This document shows, piece by piece, positions 20,779-32,940 of a DNA stretch of 64,000 nucleotides. Below the pieces are notes generated by a model that was not told the origin of the DNA, made no database searches, and saw only the letters and a program-made list of their open reading frames with translations. The stretch's first letter is position 1. Each line of letters opens with the position of its first letter. Origin of the DNA: Plazaster borealis (lineage: Eukaryota; Echinodermata; Asteroidea; Forcipulatida; Labidiasteridae); the NCBI GenBank assembly GCA_021014325.1, contig CM037461.1, positions 9,391,501-9,455,500 on the forward strand. Direction: 5' to 3'. Position numbers and translations under genes: made by a program.

Positions 20779-20875
20779 ACTAGACTGAACTCAGCACTAA
20801 ATTTAGTGCCAGCACCAAATTTGGTGCTGGCAAGAAATTTAGTGCTAGCACCAAATTTCAAAAAAACTTGTCAAC
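20779..20875 (+). repeat. Left terminal inverted repeat of the fold-back element
   Basis: This is the outermost unique segment, matched in inverse at about 59895-59991. It contains two full palindromes, GCACTAAATTTAGTGC and GCACCAAATTTGGTGC, followed by a third imperfect one, then CTTGTCAACGACCGTCAAGG. Similarity to the right end continues for about 190 bp into the first satellite monomer. Such stacked palindromes are candidate transposase-binding sites. Confidence 0.85.
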
Positions 20876-20934
20876 GACCGTCAAGGACAGTCCGAACAGA
20901 ACCAAAATTCTCGTTTTATACCCCGTTTTCAATT

Positions 20935-22405
20935 ACAATGTTTTCATCGTAAAAACATGAAATCTTCAGTTTTTTCTTCATAGATGTCTTCTTTATATCC
21001 CAAACAATCATGCCTAGGCGCCCCCAATTAATTAATCCACGACTTAACTCGGCCCACTTAATTGGATATTTGCATAATTACAGCCCGTGTGCGAAAATAC
21101 TTCACAAGTTGTATATTAAACACGCAACTACCTAATTTTCATTTGGAAAGTTTTCATCGTAAAAACATGAAATCTTAAGTTTTTTCTTCATACACGTCTT
21201 CCTTATATCCCAAACCATCATGCCTCGGCGCCCCCAATTAATTAGTCCACTAATTAGATCAGCCTAACTAATTGAATATTTGCATAATATCAGCCCGTAT
21301 GCGAATTTACTAGGACAACTACCTAATTTTCATTTGAAAGGTTTTCATCGTAAAAACATGAAATCTTCAGTTTTTTCTTCACAGATGTCTTCCTTATATC
21401 CCAAACCATCATGCCTAGGCGCCCCCAATTAATTAGTCTACTAATTAGATCAGCCTAACTAATTGAATATTTGCATAATATCAGCCCGTGTGCGAATTTA
21501 GTATACAACATACCTAGTTTTCATTTGAAAAGTTTTCATCGTAAAAACATGAAATCTTAAGTTTTTTCTTCATACACGTCTTCCTTATATCCCAAACCAT
21601 CATGCCTAGGCGCCCCCAATTAATTAGTTTACTAATTAGATCAGCCTAACTAATTGAATATTTGCATAAAATTAGCCCGTACACGAATTTAGTATACAAC
21701 ATACCTAGTTTTCATTTGAAAAGTTTTCATCGTAAAAACATGAAATCTGAAGTTTTTTCTTCATACAAGTCTTCCTTATATCCCAAACCATCATGCCTAG
21801 GCGCCCCCAATTAATTAGTCCACTAATTAAATCAGCCTAACTAATTGAATATTTGCATAATATCAGCCCGTATGCGAATTTTTAAACAAGTTCACGACTA
21901 AACACGCAACTACCTAATTTTCATTTCAAAAGTTTTCATCGTAAAAACATGAAATCTTCAGTTTTTTCTTCATACACGTCTTCCTTATATCCCAAACCAT
22001 CATGCCTAGGTGCCCCAATTAATTAGTCCACTAATTAAATCAGCCTAACTAATTGAATATTTGCATAATATCAGCCCGTATGCGAATTTTTAAACAAGTT
22101 CACGATTAAACACGCAACTACCTAATTTTCATTTGAAAAGTTTTCATCGTAAAAACATGAAATCTTCAGTTTTTTCTTCATACACGTCTTCCTTATATCC
22201 CAAACCATCATGCCTAGGCGCCCCCAATTAATTAGTCTACTAATTAGATCAGCCTAACTAATTGAATATTTGCATAAAATTAGCCCGTACGCGAATTTAG
22301 TATACAACATACCAAGTTTTCATTTGAAAAGTTTTCATTGTAAAAACATGCAATCTTCAGTTTTTTCTTAACAGATGTCTTCCTTATATCCCAAACCATC
22401 ATGCC
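20935..22405 (-). repeat. Satellite array of the left arm (about 8 monomers)
   Basis: Monomers of roughly 190-210 bp recur, with CCATCATGCC at about 21000, 21210, 21400, 21590, 21790, 21990, 22200 and 22395. Key words are TTTTCATCGTAAAAACATG, CCTTATATCCCAAACC, CTAGGCGCCCCCAATTAATT, ACTAATTA and ATTTGCATAAT. Orientation is opposite to that of the right arm. EnSpm-B inserts into the last monomer at the TA of CCTAGGCG. Confidence 0.92.
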
Positions 22406-22407
22406 TA

Positions 22408-22775
22408 CACTGTAAAAACAAGTGTTTAGGTTTTAAACACATAAATAAACACCCATCTGTGACACTTTTAAAATACCTAACGCCGTTTATTATGTGTACA
22501 CGTTTAAATTATAATCATATTCGGTGTTTAAAATCAACACACCGACGGAGTTTAAAATAAAAACAGAACAGCGTGTTTATCTTGTACACACGTCAAGTGT
22601 TTAAAATTTAAATACCAGCAATGTTTAAACAATAAACACGTATTAAAAAAGTAAACACGTCAATCCGTTCAAATAATAAACACAATAACACGTTTATTGC
22701 CTGTGACACTTTTAAAACGTCTAACGCCATTTTTTATTATTTCAAGTGTTTAAATTCTCAACATGTGTTTAATTA
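22408..22775. repeat. 3' subterminal repeats of EnSpm-B
   Basis: There are diverged copies of a short unit containing AAACACG, TGTTTAAA and CCTAACGCCGTTTATT-like words. These are the equivalent of the right array of EnSpm-A but much shorter and without a clear 305 bp period. Confidence 0.65.
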
Positions 22776-22986
22776 TAACATCAAAATTCAGTTCCTCTTC
22801 TTTAGTATAGGCCCTATACTCTCTGCCTAATATACTGGCAGCAAAAGTGTGCTGAAATTAACTAGTATAAACCAGTGCCAATTATTTAACTTAAAAAAAA
22901 TTCTTTTTAAAAAATCCTTTCTTTTTCTTATAGGGCCTACTTCAAATAATCACTAAATCTCTGCCTTTCTGACAAAAATGTTTTAA

Positions 22987-23367
22987 AGGGAGGTTACATC
23001 ATTGCAGAAATAGAAAACAAAATACTTCTAAGTTACTGCAAAATAACTTACTTGACTGAGAGTACTTTATTACCAAGCATCCAGTGAACTCGTTTCGCCA
23101 GGTGTTATTTCATTTTATTTTAAAGAAAAGTTGCAATTTCTATAGGGATTTTGAATCTATGATCGGCCGACCATCGTGTTTATGTGCATTTATAATATGA
23201 ATGTGCACAAAATGCTTGATAAAATAGAAGCCGTTATTCGCTGTTCTCTTGAAAACGTAAAGACTGATTTTGATGAAATTTTCACAGATTAGTTTTATGA
23301 TATGTATTTTAAAAACTAGATGATTGAAGGGATTAATTCTTCCAAAAACCAATGATGTAACCTCCCT
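22987..23367. mobile_element. MITE with TTAA duplication (381 bp)
   Basis: The ends are AGGGAGGTTACATCATTG at 22987 and its reverse complement CAATGATGTAACCTCCCT ending at 23367. They are flanked by TTAA at 22983-22986 and 23368-23371. A TTAA target fits piggyBac- or Kolobok-mobilised non-autonomous elements. No coding capacity. Confidence 0.82.
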
Positions 23368-24351
23368 TTAAAGGGTAACCATACGGCGTAAAAATGTGAA
23401 CATCATGCATTCTGCATGCTTTGAAAGCTAAAGAAATTATCAATTGCATATATAGGCCTATTTATAGAAATGTTTGAGTTTAAACATTCTTAATATCCTT
23501 CTAATAACAAGCTAAACAAATTGTCAATTGCATTTGCCTTTTATAATGTGTGAGTTTAAAAAATTTCAATTGCGTATTTATATAAAATTTGAATAAAATA
23601 ATGCAATGTTGGTTTGCCACGGTATGACCAAACATTTTAAACATCACCAAAGTTAAATGGAACAAACAGTTTTATTCTTTTTTAGTATTTCTGAGAAATC
23701 ACAAAACTTCACAAAATCTCTGCCTAAATACTAACAAACATCTTTTTAGAGTAACCAGTGCTAAAATTGAAAAAATAAATAGCACTATATACGAATTTTC
23801 ACTCAAAAATGATTTTTTTAAAAATTGTTTTTTGTTTTTTTCTTAATATCCTTCTATAACTAAAACTCTGCCCTACTGACAAAAATCGTTATGGAGTGTA
23901 TTTTTGCAATGATTTTAAAACAGTATGCACTATTAAGGACTACAAAACAGTCCCGAACTTTAAAGCCCCTTTTCAGCATTTTCCTTTTTTTTGGACATGC
24001 CGAATTTTCGAACTTCAAAAAGCCACATCTTGTCAATGAAATGTCCGATTCAAATTCAATAAACAGCATTGTAAGGATAATTTTGTTCTCTTCCATAATA
24101 GCCTGAAACCTAAAGTTCGACCTCTGCCCAGTTTTGTCTCATTTGCCAGAACGCCTCACATATTAGTTTCAGTTCCTTTTTGGGGGGAGGGGAGGGGGGT
24201 AATCTTATCGTGACACTATGTGAAAATGTCATTTTGTTAAACTCCTGATAAACAACTGTGAAACTTTTATCCATAACCTAATGTTTAATTTTTCAGGAAA
24301 CTATTTAAAACGAATTTAGACCGAATTGTGACAAGATGATGTTTGACTTAT

Positions 24352-27300
24352 TTAAGTACTTGCCAAGGCTTGAAATTTTGAGCAGAATTTACTTAACCTG
24401 CTTGACATTTGTCCAGTGTATTTGTCTCCAACAATGAACTGTTGGAGAAAGCCTAATCCCTGGGAGAAAATCTTTGGGTAATCCAAATCAAACGTATAAT
24501 AAACACCAAGTAGAAGAATGACGCAATCTACCGCAGTCTTGGGGTTAGAGACCACTCTAATGGTGTCCCCACAAACAACACATTGCTGAACTTCGTTGTT
24601 ATGTACAAAAATTACAAGGCGGGGCGAGTCCAGGGGTTTCGTCATTGTTAATGTATCAGTTTCAGCAGCATCCTGTTGGGAAAATACAATTTAGAACAAG
24701 GTAAAAACTAACTGCATTAACATCAACACTAAAACTTGCTTCCTTGTCTCCTCTCCACACATCTCTGGGCCCTGAGAGAGAACAGTGCTAATGCACTGAT
24801 CAGGCTTTTAGGATGGCGTTGATAAACCTCGGAATACTCCATATAGTTTAGTTGGCTTATGTGCATACTGGATGTCTTTCTCTTGGTTTACCATTATGTT
24901 TCATTTGAACAGGTATACAGGGGCACAAGAATACTTTGTTTTCCAATGGGCTTCTGGCATTTTCTCAATATACATGTATAACTGTACAAATAACTTTTCC
25001 CATCCTTTACAGTTAGGTGAATACTATACAGGTTTAAAATAAGTATCGTCCAGGAATAATTACCTCATGTACTGTAACAAAGCTCCTGGACTTGGTGCCT
25101 TTCCCGCGGTCAAACTTTGTGTTGATTTCAATAAATGCCATCACATCAAGCATCTGCAGAGGGCCCTTAAATAGTTTCGCAAAACAAATAACAACAAAAC
25201 TATTAGTTTACCTTACATTGGAATAAATGGATGTCCCCTCAATTAGATTTAAAGGATGATGGACACTCTGGCTTATCTTTTTGCTGATTAACAGTGATGT
25301 TTAACAGTTTATAATTAATAAACAATGATTCAGAAGAAAACAATTATTTTGTACCTTCCTGTGTATTTTTAATTATTATTTTTTCTTAAAAAAATAATAG
25401 TCTTCAGAAACGCCCACTTGCTGACATTGCTAGACTCCTCCACCGAAGTCACATGCATTACATAATATATTCATGAGCCTTTTTTAATAGAAAGAACACA
25501 TAATGACATCCATTTTGTGAACTAAGCCGTTAAACCGTCACTGAACAATTGTCCTTTAGAATAGCGCATGAATATAATGAAACGATGAAGTCGGTGTTGT
25601 GATCTAGCATAATCACAAAGTGTAGACGTTCCCAACGACTATTATTTTTTAAGAAAATAGATCACTTTAAAATACACAGGAACACACAACATAATTTTTT
25701 TCTTATGAATCGTTGTTTATTAATTATAAACTGTTGAACAACACACAGTCATGCAACTGCAATTTGTGAGCAGGAAAGTGACAGACACAGCAAGACTTTG
25801 TACTGTGTTTTTCTATTTTCAATGCCACAGCTGAAAAACCAAAAACCAGGAAATCAGCTGAGCTGCTGAAACCTTGCATGCCTGAACACATGGAATGGCC
25901 ACTATACTATGGTCATCATCCTTTTAAAAAACAAGAGTCTAGATTGCAGAGAAAGCAGGCTTACATGATGACTAATAAACTTTGATTATGGAAGCCTGAA
26001 TATACACCTTTGGTATGACACTTTGAAGAGGTTTGCACAGACAAATTTAGAGGTTTTCAGTCTGTTGACCCCTTGCAGTAACATCACATGCCATTTACCT
26101 CCCAAAATGTTTATCATAGGTGATGACGTCTTGTGCATTTGGTCAATATTGTACTGCAGAAATCAATTTAACTCAGAATGTACTCAAACATTTCACTTAC
26201 CTTTCGACATTGTGTCATCTTGTCAACTGATGACATAAGTGTGTCAGCTCTGGCACGTAGTTGCTCCATGGTCTTGTTTGTCACCATGTAGAATTCCATC
26301 ATGACCTTACTTGCAATATTAAAAACAAACAATTATTAGTTGTAAAAACAAACAGAATTACATGGACAGAGTTTATCTAAAGTTGATCTAGCATCCCTTG
26401 GTTTCTCTGCAGGCCATGGAAGTCATAATTTGTTCAAAATGTTTCTTCAAAATTTAAGACAATATTGAGGGTGCTGGTGAATGTAAAACATCACAAAACA
26501 TTAAATAGATGAAATTTTGCATCGGGGATAATGAATATGATGCAAAAATTACATCTATTTAATTGTTCGCAGTACCCACTGCTATAGGATTCGAACTGGC
26601 CTCTCTACCCCGGGCGCACTCGGTGGTCTAGAGGTTAAGACATCTGCTCTAGTATGCGGGAGGTGGTGGGTTCGAATCCCACCCGAGTCAGTTAGCCTGT
26701 GTTATTTTTCACAGGACTCGGGAAAGCACCGAGTATACGGTGCTATCACACATCGGTGTAGGGTAAACCAAATAATCACAAAACATGCAAGCGCTGATTG
26801 TTGAAGTGGGATGATCAAATGTGTTCATGATATGTCTCGTGAAAACTAAGCAACGAGTGCTGAACTGTGCATTTAGAGTATTTAATTGAATACTGATTGG
26901 CCTGGAAATTGAAACTTTATCATGAAATGATATCATAGAAACAAGATGTTTTAACAATATCTGGAGAGCTTAACTGGGATAGTAAAAGAACAATCTTAAA
27001 GAACAATCTTAAAGAAAACAAACAAAAACTTACAAATTCGCCCAGTTCAAAGCATGGGTACTTGGTTATGATGGGCAGTAGTTCTCCACTTGTGATTGTT
27101 GTCATCCACCTCCTCCTCTGATTGAAACTCTCTTTAAGCAGAAGCTTGATGTGAGCCGCGTTGGGATGCTCTTTATCCATTTCGCTCTGGATGGTTTCGA
27201 TGTGCTTCTCTGAATCATCGTCGGATGATTGTCCGCACGGAGAATGGGCTGGTGACGATGACTTAGAAAAATCACACCTCGGTGGCGGTTTTACAGATGC

Positions 27301-29874
27301 ACTGCCAAGATCATCGCTTTTACGCTTAAGAGACCACCTGAAGTTTCGAATTTTCTGGCTTAGGGATCTGTTAAAATAAGACTGAAAAACCAAGTGAACA
27401 GTCTGTTCTGTTAAAAAGTCATTTCCGACTTTTAAGACATTTTACAGTGTCCATCAAATTATATTTTATGAAGTGATGTGTCTTACAAATATCCCTGCTT
27501 CTGTATCAATCAAACAAGGTTGCAGTGGTTGGTGAAAATTTACTGGTTGATATTTCACAAATTCCATTGCTATATGGCCTGACAAATGAGGGCAGTCAGT
27601 TTTAAAATGGCATAAAGGTGTGCAAAAAACAGAACCGTAAAACTTCCCTATAAAAGCAATGGTTGATTCAATAGGTTTACTCATTAATATCATTGACCAA
27701 CAATGAGACAACTTAAAGAGTGATACATTATTGGTCATCTTTGCAAATGGTAAGATTTCAGATTGAAACCATTCAAATCTTTTGTTTATCATTACTGGCT
27801 GTATCATACCTTTAACCATGGAAAGATTTGTATGCGCTAGCGTCTAATAGTGATGTTGCAATTTCGCTTGGGATGCGGCACACGGTCTCATGAATAAGCA
27901 AATTTGCATTGGGAAACGTTCAATTGACCTGTCAAAACATCCTCAAAATTTGCAATGAAAAGGTTATAACAGTGGTGGCAACATAAGTATACATTTGTGA
28001 ATTGTGTTTTTAAATTTTACAATGTCCATTTTATAGGCTCTGTAAATCTATAAATATATGGATGTTCGACTTCTAACTCGGTTCATCACTTGTTAATGCC
28101 TTCCTAATTATTTCACATTGACTTACCCATGGCTCATTTCCTTCGTGTTTTATGGATGCTGGATATTTGGTATACATTTTATGACCAATAGACTTGTAGT
28201 CATCTGCAGAACCAATATTTGGATACTTGGCCATGAAGAAATGCGCACTTTCTTCGATAACTTTACTCCACACTGCTTTGCCTTGGCCAGATTCAAGCTT
28301 GTTGCTTACAAATGGGCTGAAGACAGGAAGGCTGATGTCGTCACATCGGGACCTTTTAGCTGAAAAGGAGATTTTTCAGAGATTTAATTTTACAATTGTT
28401 TATTTCTAAAGAATCATATGGCCAGTACTATGTTTCAACAAATTTAGTCTGATGTTATTCTTTGGTAATTGAAAAACCTAATAATTTCTAACGTTAAGTC
28501 TGACTCCACAATGATTAAAAAATCAAGTCCAAGTCTTACAAATTATTACTGTAGTCAGACGCCGAGTCACAACGTGATATAAGTCTAAGTCATGTCTGAG
28601 GCCAATTACACAGGTGTGCATCAGTCAGTGTGTGTGACATTTGAACTTTTTCATGCATAACGAGAATAATATAATCTAATTATATTAATTTGGTTTACCC
28701 TACACCGATGTGTGATAGCACCGTATACTCGGTGCTTTCCCGAGTCCTGTGAAAAATAACACAGGCTAACTGACTCGGGTGGGATTCGAACCCACCACCT
28801 CCCGCATACTAGAGCAGATGTCTTAACCTCTAGACCACCGAGTGCGCCCGGGGTAGAGAGGCCAGTTCGAATCCTATAGCAGTGGGTACTGCGAACAATT
28901 AAATAGATGTAATTTTGCCCTACACTGATGCAAAATTACATCTATTTAATTGTTCGCAGTACCCACTGTTATTTTTCACAGGACTCGGGAAAGCACCGAG
29001 TACATGTATACGGTGCTATCACACATCGGTGTAGGGTAAACCAAATTAATATTCATTATCCCCGATGCAAAATTACATCTATATAATCTAAGTACTTACA
29101 AGACCAGCTGATCGGAGATTTGTCAAGTGATGAAGTTAACGCACTGCTTTCAGAACGAGACGTAATAATCTGGCAGTCCCCCTCATTGAGTTTGCCAGAA
29201 TCAAATTGTTGTGATGCCACTGAAGTCCATTCCTCATCACTGCTCAGGAGAATCAGCGTATGTGACTGGACGGCCATAAGTACCTGATCATCATCTATCC
29301 TGGTACCATCCTCCTCAAGAACAACACTGCACGCCTGTATGTTCAGTTTAACTCCTCCTAAAAACACACCCAAAACAGATGGAAATTAAATTATGAATAT
29401 CCCAACTCTATACCATGAAAAAAAAATTTTTTTTTAGTGTCAATCAGATGGTTTAGCTGTGTATTCTCTAAATGTAAAACTCCTTTTGTCTGCCATACCA
29501 CTCTTACAAAGAGCCGTAATTATGGCATGCAACTCTTTTTATAGTGAAATATGGTATTGTCCACTTGAATCATAGTGAAGTTTGCTAATACTTCACACTC
29601 AAAAAGAGTGATCCACAGCGAGTTTCTCTCTCAAAAGTCAAACTGACACCACTACATGTAGGGCGAGAGAATGAAATTTTCACTCTTTTACATTAGGAGA
29701 GTAGTAATTATAACTTTGACATGAACAGCAAGTTGGTCAACTGCATTTGTTTATACAGTAATCCGAAAGGGAAATGTCAATTAAAATACCTTTCTCGATG
29801 AGCTCATCCATAGAGTTACAGACAACCATACTCTTTGCTTGTCTCTTGGAATCCCATACTTTGTAAGCAGGCAT
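24352..29874 (-). CDS. CIDE-N domain / SAMD3-like protein, second gene of EnSpm-B
   Basis: Seven exons join in frame with GT-AG borders: 29874-29790, 29357-29100, 28359-28127, 27381-27034, 26305-26201, 25153-25064 and 24672-24352. Together they encode 479 aa. Residues 1-75 are a CIDE-N domain: start MPAYKVWDSKRQAKSMVV, MDELIEKG, VVLEEDGTRIDDD, LILLSSDEEW. There follow SLPVFSP, VWSKVIEESAHFFMAKYP, DYKSIGHKMYTKYPASI, LSQKIRNFRW plus a basic patch, and the C-terminal LLGVYYTFDLDYPKIFSQ block. It is co-linear with the gene in EnSpm-A. Here exons 2 and 3 are separated by an intron that copy A lacks. Exon 1 of 85 nt is the same length in both copies. It lies about 0.6 kb downstream of the transposase. 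The function is unknown; conservation of the open frame through seven exons argues for selection on the element. Confidence 0.83.
25303..25735. mobile_element. 433 bp MITE in an intron of the CIDE-N gene
   Basis: The ends are AACAGTTTATAATTAATAAA at 25303 and its reverse complement ending CTGTT at 25735. The inner parts also pair over at least 100 bp (AATTATTATTTTTTCTTAAA / TTTAAGAAAATAG region). There is no coding sequence. The target duplication was not determined. Confidence 0.75.
26530..26775 (+). mobile_element. tRNA-like SINE/MITE unit (copy 1)
   Basis: A tRNA-like segment at 26618-26688 has a near-complete acceptor stem (ACTCGG / CCGAGT), an A box GGTCTAGAGGTTAAGA and a B box GGTTCGAATCC. 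It is flanked by AATTGTTCGCAGTACCCACTG on the left and TTTTTCACAGGACTCGGGAA...CATCGGTGTAGGGTAAACC on the right. The anticodon arm pairs only with G-T wobble and an odd loop, so it is not called as a functional tRNA. A near-identical copy lies inverted at 28690-28919. Confidence 0.72.
28683..29066. repeat. Inverted pair of tRNA-like units, one lacking the tRNA segment
   Basis: Copy 2 (minus, about 28690-28919) contains the full tRNA-like segment (28773-28843). Immediately beside it, copy 3 (plus, about 28928-29045) has the same flanks, but the tRNA part is missing between CACTG and TTATT. The two form an inverted repeat of about 80 bp per arm (ATTAATTTGGTTTACCCTAC at 28684, its complement near 29050). 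It lies in the intron of EnSpm-B's CIDE-N gene that copy A does not have. Confidence 0.78.
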
Positions 29875-30185
29875 TGTTTCGCTTTTGAGTTATGACCTGT
29901 GTGTGCAGACAATACGGTTACTTAAACTTTTATGCCCCTAGCCTCTGTATGGCGGAAATTTGTCAAGATGGCGGCATTTTATGCTGCAGTAATTTAATGG
30001 AAAATATTTTTCACCTCCTAGCCGGATAATCCCATGAAAATAAAACAGTAAATGGGCCGATCACAAGAATTTTTTCGTGTTTGTTAAATATTTGTCATTT
30101 AGCCTGCATTATCCGCCATCTTCACAAATTTCCACCAAAACGCAGTAATTTTTCAGAAATTCATGACAGTGCAGCATTAGTCTGG

Positions 30186-30436
30186 AAACTGGGCTCAATT
30201 TCATGGCGCTGCTTTCCACAAGCGAATAATTGGCACTAACGGTACCAGCAGAAAATTCTGTGCTTACGTGATCCTATATATTTCATGGGTTAGCGCGTAA
30301 CTGAGGATTTCTCGCTTACTCGGCAAGGGTTGAAATTCGGCACTGTAAGTGTTGAAATTGTTGAAGTGTTGAAACACAGTAAGCGGGGAATGGTGCCCGT
30401 ATAGCGCAGAATTCTGCAGCACCATAAAAATGGGCC
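30186..30436. repeat. Diverged GGGCCCAATTTCATAG-type hairpin
   Basis: The left end reads GGGCTCAATTTCATGGCGCTGC, shared in diverged form with the intact hairpin MITEs at 17538 and 54009. The right end reads GCAGCACCATAAAAATGGGCCC. The interior is largely self-complementary in short blocks (GCAGAAAATTCTG / CAGAATTCTGC). It lies between the CIDE-N gene and the transposase of EnSpm-B. Confidence 0.55.
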
Positions 30437-30461
30437 CGGCTATGTTGACCTTGAACTTCAT

Positions 30462-32900
30462 TCAAAGATGAGAGTATTGATTAATCACTGCAGTCTGGCC
30501 TGAATATAGGTGAAAGCTGAGCGGCCATTTGGAACTGAGGTTCTTGGAAGCAACTACTGTACACCTGCCTGACCTGGACAAAATAAAACAAAGTCCTTGT
30601 TCCTCGAAGCGATCAACACTCATGTTTTCAACAACGAAATACTTGTCATGGTTACTAATTAGCATTTTCATAATCTTTCCAAATTTTGGAACCTCGTCAT
30701 CGTCAAAACCTAGCCTTAAACAGCATCCCGTTCGAAATCTGTGACCATGAATTGATACACTATCTGTCAAGTATACAAATGTTGCTGGATCCCTGAAGTT
30801 ATCAGAGCCGCTTTCAGCACAAAGCTGATCCACTAATTGAGGAAACTTGTCATGCAACAATTCTTCGGATCCTTCGTCTACTGTATCACCTTCGTACAGA
30901 AAATTGTTCTGACTTGACTGCATGTGACACATAAGCAACTGATGCTTACGACAAACACTAAGTGGAAGATTCTTGAAATTTTTCCACTTTCTTGATTTGG
31001 TGTTTGTGTGTTTCGCCTCGAATCGCATACACCAGTGAAACCGACTTGGGCCATACTTTAAGATCTGAGAAGGTAGGTGGACACAGTAGTGCATCTTTGG
31101 CGTGAACGATGCACGTGGATATTCCTGTTGAAAGACACAATGGTGTGTGTAGATCATTTGCTGCAACTGCCCTACTGTATTCCGGTCGGCACATGGACTG
31201 AGACATAGTAGCATTACCTTAACCAAACAAAGGAAGTTTAACCATTTAACATTACCTTGTGGAATACAAGGCCCAATGATGAAGGGCAAGATAACAGAAA
31301 GAGTATGCATCGAAGCTGCTGTCTGCTTGATACGCTGGTCACCAAGCAAATGGCCTTTATCGATGGGAACAACTTTTGCAGACTCCTCTAGAGAAGTGTA
31401 AGGAAAATGTGCTAGTTTTCCATTGAGCCATTTCAGGGTAAAATACCTCTGGACAACAATGAAGTCATACAACATCAACTTCATCTCATATGGAACCAGA
31501 CCTTCCAGGAATACGTGCATTGGGTCATGAACCAAAGCAGAGCACAGAGGAAAATGAGGAACATCAAGCAAACAACTAGAATTATTAATACCCCACATTT
31601 TGCTCCAGTAGGTATAGGCAGCAGGAGTAAGATCACCCATTAAGTTGCATCGCTCCCGATGTACTTCTTCCCCTCTTATTGAGATTTCATCTTGGTGTAG
31701 CTTCCTTTTCATGTCTTCTGTTGAGGTGTCACATGTTCTGCATGCTTTAAAGGCAAACCCAACACCCTCTTTGAAGCCACCCAACCATTGTGCTGCAGGC
31801 GTGTCACAAGGGCAAATTGCCAGAAATCCTTCAAATAATTGCTGTCTACCATTTATTTGTAAATGTACACCACCATTTCCAAGACGACTCACAGCAGCCA
31901 CAAAATCTTGTAACAACTTCTTACAACCAAAACGGCCAAGTCTTATATCTTGTGTTCTGGCAACAGCAAGCAATTGAATGCTGGATAGACGGGAACGATA
32001 CTCAGGTGGGAGATTTCCCAAAACCCAGTAGAACATTGACAATTTGTGTTTCTTAACATGAACTCCGATTGGGTTGACAATTTCAATGTCGTCACAATTA
32101 AGGATGAATGTCAGTGCATTAGGGTTTCTTTTTATCAGCTCATGGTTTCGTATGGCCTCACCGTCACAGATATCGAACATCATGTCAGTGGTACTTTCAT
32201 GTGAATTCTCTATACACCTTAGAACCTCTGGCAAATTCAAAAATTGCTGCAAGTTTTGCAGAAAGGGAATAAAGTATCCAACTCTTTTAACACGTTTGAT
32301 AAGTCCCTTGGTGTGAACTGTTTTGTGACCCAAAGTAACACCCACTGGTTTGATAAGACCAAAAGTCTCTTCATACACCTTCACGCGTCTGTGAGAGCTT
32401 TGATAATTGTAGAACACATTTTCAAGGGTTCTATCCAGAACCTCTATGGGATTGTTATCTTCATGACCATTCCGACCACCAGGACCAAGCAACTCATTTT
32501 GAGCTGCGGAGATTACATCTTTAATAAGAATGGAAGTTTCCGCAAGTACTGATGCCAAAGCTTTATCAGTTAGTCCATGGCGAGCCTGCAACGACAATGA
32601 ATAGGCACCAATTCTTCTTTCAAGCGCGTATGTTGCATTATCTTCATTATTCAAGACCTCATCTGGGCCAGAGTCATCAGAACTTTCTGTGTCTTCATTT
32701 CTGTCTACGTTTAAATTTATGTTGCTATGCTTACGCCAAACATGAGTTTTAAATGCTGCCCAACTTTTGGATGAGTAATTGCAATGACCTCTTGAACAAG
32801 TGACTATGAAATGAGGATCATTCTTATGTAAATGCACTGTATGTTTTTCAAAAGATTTGTATGCATTTGATCTGTAGTAACACATACTACACTGCCACAT
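30462..32900 (-). CDS. EnSpm/CACTA-type transposase with two N-terminal C2H2 fingers (copy B)
   Basis: This is the catalytic protein of EnSpm-B: 812 aa from ATG at 32900, which lies just inside an exon whose acceptor (TTTTCAAG|GTCTGC) is at 32938-32939. An ATG at 32963 lies upstream of that acceptor and is unlikely to be used. Two C2H2-like fingers follow the start (C4/C7 with MWQCSMCYY; second CSRGHCNYSS...HVWRKH). The core has NCDDIEIVNPIG (D270/D271), PCDTPAAQWLGGFKEG, CRTC, HDPMHVFLEGL (D459, H462) and MRFEAKH (E628), in the same order and spacing as copy A. No stop or frameshift is present over 2.4 kb. The enzyme class is inferred from motifs and the element's CACTG ends. Together with the downstream CIDE-N gene it forms a conserved two-gene module. 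Confidence 0.85.
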   Translation of the reverse strand: MWQCSMCYYRSNAYKSFEKHTVHLHKNDPHFIVTCSRGHCNYSSKSWAAFKTHVWRKHSNINLNVDRNEDTESSDDSGPDEVLNNEDNATYALERRIGAYSLSLQARHGLTDKALASVLAETSILIKDVISAAQNELLGPGGRNGHEDNNPIEVLDRTLENVFYNYQSSHRRVKVYEETFGLIKPVGVTLGHKTVHTKGLIKRVKRVGYFIPFLQNLQQFLNLPEVLRCIENSHESTTDMMFDICDGEAIRNHELIKRNPNALTFILNCDDIEIVNPIGVHVKKHKLSMFYWVLGNLPPEYRSRLSSIQLLAVARTQDIRLGRFGCKKLLQDFVAAVSRLGNGGVHLQINGRQQLFEGFLAICPCDTPAAQWLGGFKEGVGFAFKACRTCDTSTEDMKRKLHQDEISIRGEEVHRERCNLMGDLTPAAYTYWSKMWGINNSSCLLDVPHFPLCSALVHDPMHVFLEGLVPYEMKLMLYDFIVVQRYFTLKWLNGKLAHFPYTSLEESAKVVPIDKGHLLGDQRIKQTAASMHTLSVILPFIIGPCIPQGNVKWLNFLCLVKVMLLCLSPCADRNTVGQLQQMIYTHHCVFQQEYPRASFTPKMHYCVHLPSQILKYGPSRFHWCMRFEAKHTNTKSRKWKNFKNLPLSVCRKHQLLMCHMQSSQNNFLYEGDTVDEGSEELLHDKFPQLVDQLCAESGSDNFRDPATFVYLTDSVSIHGHRFRTGCCLRLGFDDDEVPKFGKIMKMLISNHDKYFVVENMSVDRFEEQGLCFILSRSGRCTVVASKNLSSKWPLSFHLYSGQTAVINQYSHL

Positions 32901-32940
32901 GGTTAACTCTAAAGCACATACCCCTTTGTATGCAGACCTT

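Noticed and set aside
26618..26688. Possible functional tRNA gene
   Set aside because: A and B boxes are present, but the anticodon arm pairs poorly with an irregular loop, and the segment is repeated within a mobile unit. Called a tRNA-derived repeat.
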